A stretch of DNA of 56,950 nucleotides from CANQDT01 sp051878935 (lineage in GTDB: Bacteria; Bacillota; Clostridia; Lachnospirales; Lachnospiraceae): positions 1 to 56,950 of the forward strand of contig JBJELB010000037.1 of assembly GCA_051878935.1 (NCBI GenBank), written 5' to 3'. Of the stretch, positions 51,707 through 56,950 are shown piece by piece. The notes beneath the pieces were generated by a model, which saw only the letters and a list, made by a program, of their open reading frames with translations, was not told the origin of the DNA and ran no database searches. The translations under genes were made by a program, and so were the position numbers. Each line of letters starts with the position of its first letter. The first letter of the stretch is position 1.

Positions 51707-52866
51707 GTGTTTTTTATCAAAAACTCGCATAGAACACGGTTACTGACATCAATGCCTCTTGCCGTCAGCCGAACATATTCTCCTTCCTGCTCCAAAAGCT
51801 TTTGCTGCACGAGTTTTTCTGTCACATCACCATATACCTGTGAAAAAGCTACATGAAAGGTTTCCTGAAATTGCACCGTTGAAATTCCCTGCATCATACG
51901 CAGGCCCAAAAACATGAATTCCTCCATCTGTTCCATGACTGTCAGCAAGTTTTTCTCCACCCGCACATCACCAGTCTTTTCTTTCAGCCAATGGGACAGA
52001 TAATATTCCAGATTCTCTTCATTTTTCCAACGCTCACCCCGGTAGTAGGAAGAAGCGCCTAGTCCAAACCCCAGATAATCCCTCCCGGTCCAGTAGCCGC
52101 AATTGTGGCGGCTTTCAAATCCGGTCTTGCTATAATTGGATATCTCATAACGATGATATCCTGCCTCAATCAAACGAATATTGGTCCATTCATACATCTC
52201 CCGTTCCGTCTCCTCATCCGGCAGTTCTTCCTCGAGATGCATGTCTGAGGCAAATGGAGTTCCCGGTTCTACTATCAGACTGTACGATGAAATATGTTCC
52301 GGCTGCAATTCAATAATTCTTTCTACACTTTCCATATAAGATTCCAGATTCTGTCCCGGAATCGCAGACATCAGGTCAATATTGATGTTTCGATAACCGG
52401 TCTTTCGCGCGCTCTGATAAGTGTCCAGAAATTCTTCAAAGGTATGGATTCGCCCAAGCCGTTGTAATTCTGTATTTTTCGCACTTTGCAATCCAATGCT
52501 CAGCCGATTCACTCCGGCTTCCCGATAACCGCATAATGTTTCTTTTGTTGCTGTTCCCGGATTTACCTCTAAGGTAATCTCACAATCATCAGAAAGAACA
52601 TATTCCGAACTCAGCTTCTCCAGCACTCTTTTGATTTGTTCCGGTGATAACAGAGACGGCGTACCACCACCAAAGTATATCGTTACGACCTCCTGCTTTA
52701 CCCGGTATACTGGTGTCATCCTGTCTATTTCAAGCAAAAGAGCATCCACATAAGATGCTCTTTTCTCTTCCGTCGAAGAAAAAGACAGAAAATCACAGTA
52801 ATTACATTTACGGACACAAAAGGGGATATGAATATAAATACTTAATTCTTCTTTCCTATTCTTCAT
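51703..52866 (-). CDS. hemW: HemW-like radical SAM protein
   Basis: 387 aa. Radical SAM signature IHIPFCVRKCNYCDF (CxxxCxxC) at residues 11-25, then TIYFGGGTPSLLSPEQI, RLSIGLQSAKNTELQRLGR, NIDLMSAIPGQ and the C-terminal HemN-like domain. HemW members bind heme and may insert it; they lack the coproporphyrinogen oxidase residues, so the old hemN label is misleading. The start overlaps the lepA stop with no ribosome binding site, implying translational coupling, as is usual for this pair. Confidence 0.95.
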   Translation of the reverse strand: MKNRKEELSIYIHIPFCVRKCNYCDFLSFSSTEEKRASYVDALLLEIDRMTPVYRVKQEVVTIYFGGGTPSLLSPEQIKRVLEKLSSEYVLSDDCEITLEVNPGTATKETLCGYREAGVNRLSIGLQSAKNTELQRLGRIHTFEEFLDTYQSARKTGYRNINIDLMSAIPGQNLESYMESVERIIELQPEHISSYSLIVEPGTPFASDMHLEEELPDEETEREMYEWTNIRLIEAGYHRYEISNYSKTGFESRHNCGYWTGRDYLGFGLGASSYYRGERWKNEENLEYYLSHWLKEKTGDVRVEKNLLTVMEQMEEFMFLGLRMMQGISTVQFQETFHVAFSQVYGDVTEKLVQQKLLEQEGEYVRLTARGIDVSNRVLCEFLIKNT

Positions 52867-54670
52867 CTAATTTTAAAACACTCATAAACGCCTTCTGCGG
52901 AATTTCCACATTACCAATCTGGCGCATACGTTTCTTTCCTTCCTTCTGTTTCTCCAACAGCTTTCTCTTACGGGAAATATCTCCACCATAGCATTTCGCT
53001 AAAACATCCTTGCGCATCGCTTTTACTGTTTCACGCGCAATGACTTTACTGCCGATGGCTGCCTGAATCGGAATCTCAAACAGATGTCTCGGGATTTCCG
53101 TCTTCAGTTTCTCACACATCTTTCGTCCACGTTCATATGCTGTTGAAGCATGGACAATAAAAGATAAAGCATCCACTTCTTCTTTGTTGATCAGGATATC
53201 CAGCTTTACTAAGTCCGAACGAACATAACCTTTCATCTCATAATCAAAGGAAGCATAACCTCGTGAACGCGATTTCAAGGCATCAAAAAAGTCATAAATA
53301 ATTTCGTTCAGCGGTAAATTATATTTCAGCAATGCCCTGGTTTCCTCCATATATTCCATTCCCACATATTCCCCACGACGTTCCTGACACAATTTCATAA
53401 TCGAACCGACGAACTCTGTCGTTACCATAATCTCAGCAGCAACAACCGGTTCCTCCATATAATCAATCATAGACGGATCCGGCAGATTCGACGGATTGGT
53501 CAGTTCTATCACAGTTCCATCCGTCTGGTGTACTTTATACACTACACCCGGTGCTGTTGTTACGAGGTCAAGATTATATTCCCGCTCCAGACGCTCCTGA
53601 ATGATTTCCAAATGAAGAAGTCCCAGGAAACCACACCGGAAACCAAAGCCCAATGCTATGGACGTCTCCGGCTCGAACTGGAGGGAGGCATCATTTAATT
53701 GTAATTTTTCCAACGCATCCCGTAAGTCCGGATATTTGGCCCCATCCGCCGGATATAATCCACAATACACCATAGGATTTACTTTTTTATATCCAGGCAA
53801 CGGTTCAGAACATGGATGATTGGCATCCGTTATCGTATCTCCAACAGTGGTATCTTTTACATTTTTCAGACTTGCAGTAATATATCCAACCATGCCTGCA
53901 GACAATTCATCACAAGGGATAAACTGACCTGCACCAAACGTTCCGACTTCTACTACTTCCGCCTCTGCTTTCGTCGCCATCATACGCATCATAGTGCCCT
54001 TTTTGACTGTTCCTTCTTTGATACGTACAAATACGATGACTCCTTTGTAAGGATCGTATAAACTATCAAAAATCAACGCCTTTAACGGTCCATCCGGATC
54101 GCCCTCCGGAGCCGGAATCTTCGTTACAATCTGCTCCAGAACCTCTTCAATATTTAAGCCGCTTTTGGCAGAGATTAACGGTGCATCCTGCGCCTCGATG
54201 CCAATAACATCTTCTATTTCATTGATAACACGTTCCGGATCCGCGCTTGGCAAATCGATTTTATTGATAACCGGAAACACCTCCAGATCATGATCCAGTG
54301 CCAAATATACATTAGCCAGCGTCTGTGCTTCAATTCCCTGTGCTGCATCAACCACCAGAATCGCGCCTTCACATGCTGCCAGACTTCGAGACACCTCATA
54401 ATTAAAATCAACATGCCCCGGTGTGTCAATCAAATTAAATATATATTCATTTCCATCTTTTGCTTTGTACACTACACGCACTGTCTGCGCCTTAATGGTA
54501 ATACCCCGCTCGCGCTCCAGATCCATATTATCCAAAACCTGCGCCTGCATCTCTCTGCTCGTCAGCAAACCCGTCTTCTCAATAATGCGATCCGCAAGTG
54601 TCGACTTGCCATGATCAATATGTGCTACAATGCAAAAATTCCGTATTTTGCTTTGGTCAATTCTCGCCAT
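52856..54670 (-). CDS. lepA: Elongation factor 4
   Basis: 604 aa from the ATG at 54670 (GGAGGATTTGGAATG). Ribosomal back-translocase GTPase. G1 AHIDHGKSTLADRI, G2/G3 ERERGITIKAQTV and DTPGHVDFNYEVSRSLAACE, G4 NKIDLPSADPERV, G5 SAKSGLNIEEVLE. LepA-specific C-terminal domain: SIALGFGFRCGFLGLLHLEI, HLFEIPIQAAIGSKVIARET and CYGGDISRKRKLLEKQKEGK. Complete. Confidence 0.98.
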   Translation of the reverse strand: MARIDQSKIRNFCIVAHIDHGKSTLADRIIEKTGLLTSREMQAQVLDNMDLERERGITIKAQTVRVVYKAKDGNEYIFNLIDTPGHVDFNYEVSRSLAACEGAILVVDAAQGIEAQTLANVYLALDHDLEVFPVINKIDLPSADPERVINEIEDVIGIEAQDAPLISAKSGLNIEEVLEQIVTKIPAPEGDPDGPLKALIFDSLYDPYKGVIVFVRIKEGTVKKGTMMRMMATKAEAEVVEVGTFGAGQFIPCDELSAGMVGYITASLKNVKDTTVGDTITDANHPCSEPLPGYKKVNPMVYCGLYPADGAKYPDLRDALEKLQLNDASLQFEPETSIALGFGFRCGFLGLLHLEIIQERLEREYNLDLVTTAPGVVYKVHQTDGTVIELTNPSNLPDPSMIDYMEEPVVAAEIMVTTEFVGSIMKLCQERRGEYVGMEYMEETRALLKYNLPLNEIIYDFFDALKSRSRGYASFDYEMKGYVRSDLVKLDILINKEEVDALSFIVHASTAYERGRKMCEKLKTEIPRHLFEIPIQAAIGSKVIARETVKAMRKDVLAKCYGGDISRKRKLLEKQKEGKKRMRQIGNVEIPQKAFMSVLKLDEE

Positions 54671-54717
54671 TCCAAATCCTCCATTTACGTACATACATAT
54701 GAGAAGTATATCACATC

Positions 54718-55773
54718 TCACTTATCTAAGACAATAGATAAAATATGTGCGAATGGCTTCATCGCATTCTCTGCTTCTTCTATCGTATTGGTCTGTGCCC
54801 CCACCTCAACTAACAGAGTTCTTGGTTTCAAATGCAGATTATAACGATATCCCCTCACATAGATTCTTCTTGTCAATCCATCATAATATTGCAATGCTGC
54901 ATTTTGTAACTGTAATGAGAATGCAAGATTTTCTTTTATGTAGGGATTATCCAGATAAGCAATCGGACTTCCATCACTTAAGCGGCTGATACCATTAAAA
55001 AACATAAGCTGGGCCGTCGGTTTTCCATCCACCTCCGTCACCAGCCTTGTCCCTTCTGCCACACCATCACGGTGTAAATCAATCACTACATCAATACTTG
55101 GATATTTTTCCAGCAATTTTCCAACCTGAAGTGCAGCCTGTGTATATGCCCTGCTCCGGTCCAGTTTCCCATCCACAACATCATAGATTCTTTTGTCGTG
55201 ATATACTCCTATTCCATAATCTTCTTCCAGAGTCGCTGCCAATGTTTCCCCTACATCGATTACCGTCTTCTTTCCGGAAGAAGAACGGTACTCCTCACTG
55301 CCGTGTGTGTGATAGATCAAAACCTTAGGCTTCTTCTTCGTACATGGAATCCCCAGGTTCATTTTCATTAAATTCGGAGCATCTAACAAATCTCCTGTCA
55401 TAACTGTAGAAGAATCCACATTATATACATACTTTAAAAGATAATCATGACTGGACAACTGTGCATCTGTAAACCCATCCTGTTCCTGTGCCTTCTCTTT
55501 CGTCTGTGCCGTTTTTTTTGCCACAGCAACACTTTGATCCCTCTTCGAAAACAGACACTCCATTAATGATGTCGGTAACCACTCCCCACGTTCTACAAAC
55601 TCTTCTCCTTGTAACTGCAGATTATTATAATAAAGAGTTGGAAACAAATACTGATACATACGGTCAACCATTTCATCATAATCAAACAAGCTGATGACAA
55701 AATACAAAATCAGGCAGAGCATGACACAGATCACAACACTTTTTTCTTTAAGTAAAAAGCGCAACCGTTTCAC
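54718..55773 (-). CDS. spoIIP: Stage II sporulation protein P (peptidoglycan amidase/endopeptidase)
   Basis: 351 aa, GTG start at 55773 with GAGGTGGTGG upstream. N-terminal membrane helix (VVICVMLCLILYFVISLFDY), linker, then the catalytic domain: VLIYHTHGSEEYRSS (zinc His and Glu), VIDLHRDGVAEG and TLLVEVGAQTNTIEEAENAM. SpoIIP cuts septal peptidoglycan with SpoIID during engulfment. Between gpr and lepA, the usual clostridial order. Confidence 0.95.
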   Translation of the reverse strand: MKRLRFLLKEKSVVICVMLCLILYFVISLFDYDEMVDRMYQYLFPTLYYNNLQLQGEEFVERGEWLPTSLMECLFSKRDQSVAVAKKTAQTKEKAQEQDGFTDAQLSSHDYLLKYVYNVDSSTVMTGDLLDAPNLMKMNLGIPCTKKKPKVLIYHTHGSEEYRSSSGKKTVIDVGETLAATLEEDYGIGVYHDKRIYDVVDGKLDRSRAYTQAALQVGKLLEKYPSIDVVIDLHRDGVAEGTRLVTEVDGKPTAQLMFFNGISRLSDGSPIAYLDNPYIKENLAFSLQLQNAALQYYDGLTRRIYVRGYRYNLHLKPRTLLVEVGAQTNTIEEAENAMKPFAHILSIVLDK

Positions 55774-55810
55774 TCTTTACCACCACCTCATGATAGTATA
55801 TTCAGGCTCA

Positions 55811-56719
55811 TTACCTTCTATGAACGAATTGGTTCATTGCCTCAGAAATCGTAAAACTGATTCTTCTCACCATGTCATCCACCGTTTTCGGTGTCACGTA
55901 CATTTCCGCCAGCAACGGGGTTACTACTTCACCGGATAATTGATAGCGTTCTTCCTCTGTTAGCGTAAAGAATGCTTTTTGCATGGTATTTTTCCCCATT
56001 GCCTGTAGAAAGTGTGTTAATGCCGACTCAACCAGAGCAGGAACAGAGATTACCATAGGAACACCGATGGCTATTACCGGGCATCCCACCGTATCCTTAC
56101 ACAGAGCAAATCGGTGATTTCCTACCCCTGATCCCGGTACGATTCCGGTATCGCTGATTTGAATGGTTGTTCCCATACGATCAGGACAACGTGCCGCCAA
56201 TGCATCCACAACAAGAATAACATCTGCTTTGATTTCCCGTGCGACACTTTTAATGATACATGCTGTCTCAATCCCTGTCTGTGCCATCACTCCGGGGGAT
56301 ATCGCAGCAAGCTCGATTCCCTCATCTTCTATTTTATTCTGAATCAGATGTCTTGTAATACAAAGCTGGTCACCAACACGCGGTCCCAACGAATCAGGGG
56401 TTACCCCACGGTTACCAAGGCCAACAAAAAGAATACTGTGGCACTTGGGAATCATCCTTTCAAGGGTATCCAGTAAAGCACAACTCATTTCCTCATGAAA
56501 GGATTCATCCGGCTGTCCCAATTCCTCACTCTCTAATGTGACATACATTCCAACCGGTTTTCCCATCTCATTTGCAGCAGCTTCAGTTTCAATTGTTATC
56601 GTCGTTTCCCGTATGTTTCTGGATTTGTCTTCTCTTTTTCTGACATGCACACCTTTTACCGGCTTATCGCACAAATCTTCCTGCAATTCTAAAGCCAGAT
56701 CCGTTCTGCTCCCTTGCAT
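55811..56719 (-). CDS. gpr: Germination protease GPR
   Basis: 302 aa from the ATG at 56719, which has AGGAGG eight bases upstream; the frame continues 34 codons further into palindrome copy E but without a start signal. GPR degrades small acid-soluble spore proteins at germination. The autoprocessing segment is RTDLALELQ at residues 5-13. Catalytic-core segments: HSILFVGLGNRGVTPDSLGP, ISPGVMAQTGIET, VILVVDALAARCPDRMGTT and GIVPGSGVGNHRF. First gene of gpr-spoIIP-lepA-hemW. Confidence 0.96.
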   Translation of the reverse strand: MQGSRTDLALELQEDLCDKPVKGVHVRKREDKSRNIRETTITIETEAAANEMGKPVGMYVTLESEELGQPDESFHEEMSCALLDTLERMIPKCHSILFVGLGNRGVTPDSLGPRVGDQLCITRHLIQNKIEDEGIELAAISPGVMAQTGIETACIIKSVAREIKADVILVVDALAARCPDRMGTTIQISDTGIVPGSGVGNHRFALCKDTVGCPVIAIGVPMVISVPALVESALTHFLQAMGKNTMQKAFFTLTEEERYQLSGEVVTPLLAEMYVTPKTVDDMVRRISFTISEAMNQFVHRR

Positions 56720-56744
56720 ATATCGTTCCCTCCTGTGCCATACG

Positions 56745-56950
56745 ATGTCTACTGTCGGATTTGCCACTGTCCGCCCTGTCACCTGGCGCTTGCCACCGTG
56801 CCCATGTAGTTTTTCTTGCACCGTTTTCAGGTTTAAGAAAGACTACGCACTCCACTTCCAGCATGTCTGTTTAACGCGCTTCTCAACAAACTCAGCAACC
56901 AGCAGTGTTTCATGTATCTTTTTGGGGGCGTTTGAAAACGTCGGTGCTTA
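56745..56950. repeat. Giant palindrome family, copy E (partial, opposite orientation)
   Basis: From 56810 the reverse complement matches the right arm of the other copies: CTTTCTTAAACCTGAAAACG, then GTGCAAGAAAAA. Further in are ACATGCTGGAAGTGGAGTGC and GTTTGTTGAGAAGCGCGT, shared with copy D. The bases toward gpr (from about 56745) are the outer arm, with a sequence unlike copies A-D; its partner lies past the window end. Boundary on the gpr side is approximate. Confidence 0.82.

Noticed and set aside
51703..52866. Coproporphyrinogen III oxidase (hemN)
   Set aside because: Length, lepA linkage and sequence type fit HemW; no other heme biosynthesis gene is present.
1..56950. CRISPR array
   Set aside because: The repeats seen are five long dispersed palindromes kilobases apart; no short regularly spaced direct repeats or cas genes.

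Overview
The window looks like a chromosomal segment of a spore-forming, low-to-mid GC Firmicute, most probably a Lachnospiraceae member. The basis is the gene content (gpr, spoIIP, a ylbJ-like gene, class III glutamine synthetase, lepA-hemW synteny, DUF4250 and DUF6465-type small proteins), strong AGGAGG-type ribosome binding sites, and clean TTGACA/TATAAT-type promoters with 17-bp spacers. Almost every gene lies on the minus strand; the plus-strand exceptions are tmcAL, the ylbJ-like gene, a MATE transporter, a 64-aa membrane protein and DUF4250.

Right to left, in the direction of most transcription: gpr-spoIIP-lepA-hemW (54-57 kb end) and glnN (51.6-49.5 kb). Then a decaying accessory patch (49.3-44.8 kb): an intact Fic gene, a Fic pseudogene lacking its catalytic core, a nuclease-helicase (DUF2075) gene split by a one-base frameshift, a MazG-like gene and a wrecked HipB-type antitoxin gene. 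Then rarA; then a long non-canonical Tad/Flp-like locus (42.5-29.3 kb). Its products are a SAF-domain CpaB-like protein, two ParA-fold proteins without a usable Walker A, a membrane-tethered TadA-like ATPase, a fused TadB/TadC-like protein, three paralogous pilin-like proteins, TadE/F-like proteins, a 54-aa membrane protein and two large secreted proteins. Housekeeping follows: pdxY-rsmD, a coiled-coil gene, pta-ackA, rpmF, and a complete pantothenate/4'-phosphopantetheine operon (panG-type reductase, panB, panC, panD, coaBC). Next are ylmH with a CPBP protease, then lysA. lysA leads without an evident terminator into a four-gene cluster of unknown function (1114-aa beta-sandwich/helical-repeat protein, Hsp70/actin-like protein, two helper proteins) and on into valS and birA. 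The left end holds a DUF6465 protein, folC, a 44-aa gene and a TPR membrane protein.

The most unusual feature is a family of giant imperfect palindromes (about 320-390 bp; five copies, two cut by the window ends) at 1, 15.8, 20.5, 42.5 and 56.8 kb. All share an inner core, but outer arms and centres differ between copies while staying self-complementary within each copy. In one copy the 58-nt outer arm pairs with a single mismatch; in another a completely different 46-nt arm pairs perfectly. They match no repeat or RNA class I can name. The other candidates for undescribed biology are the Hsp70-like four-gene cluster and the Tad-like locus with pseudo-ATPases.

All functions come from reading the sequence; no database search was run. 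DUF names are from memory and are marked as such.
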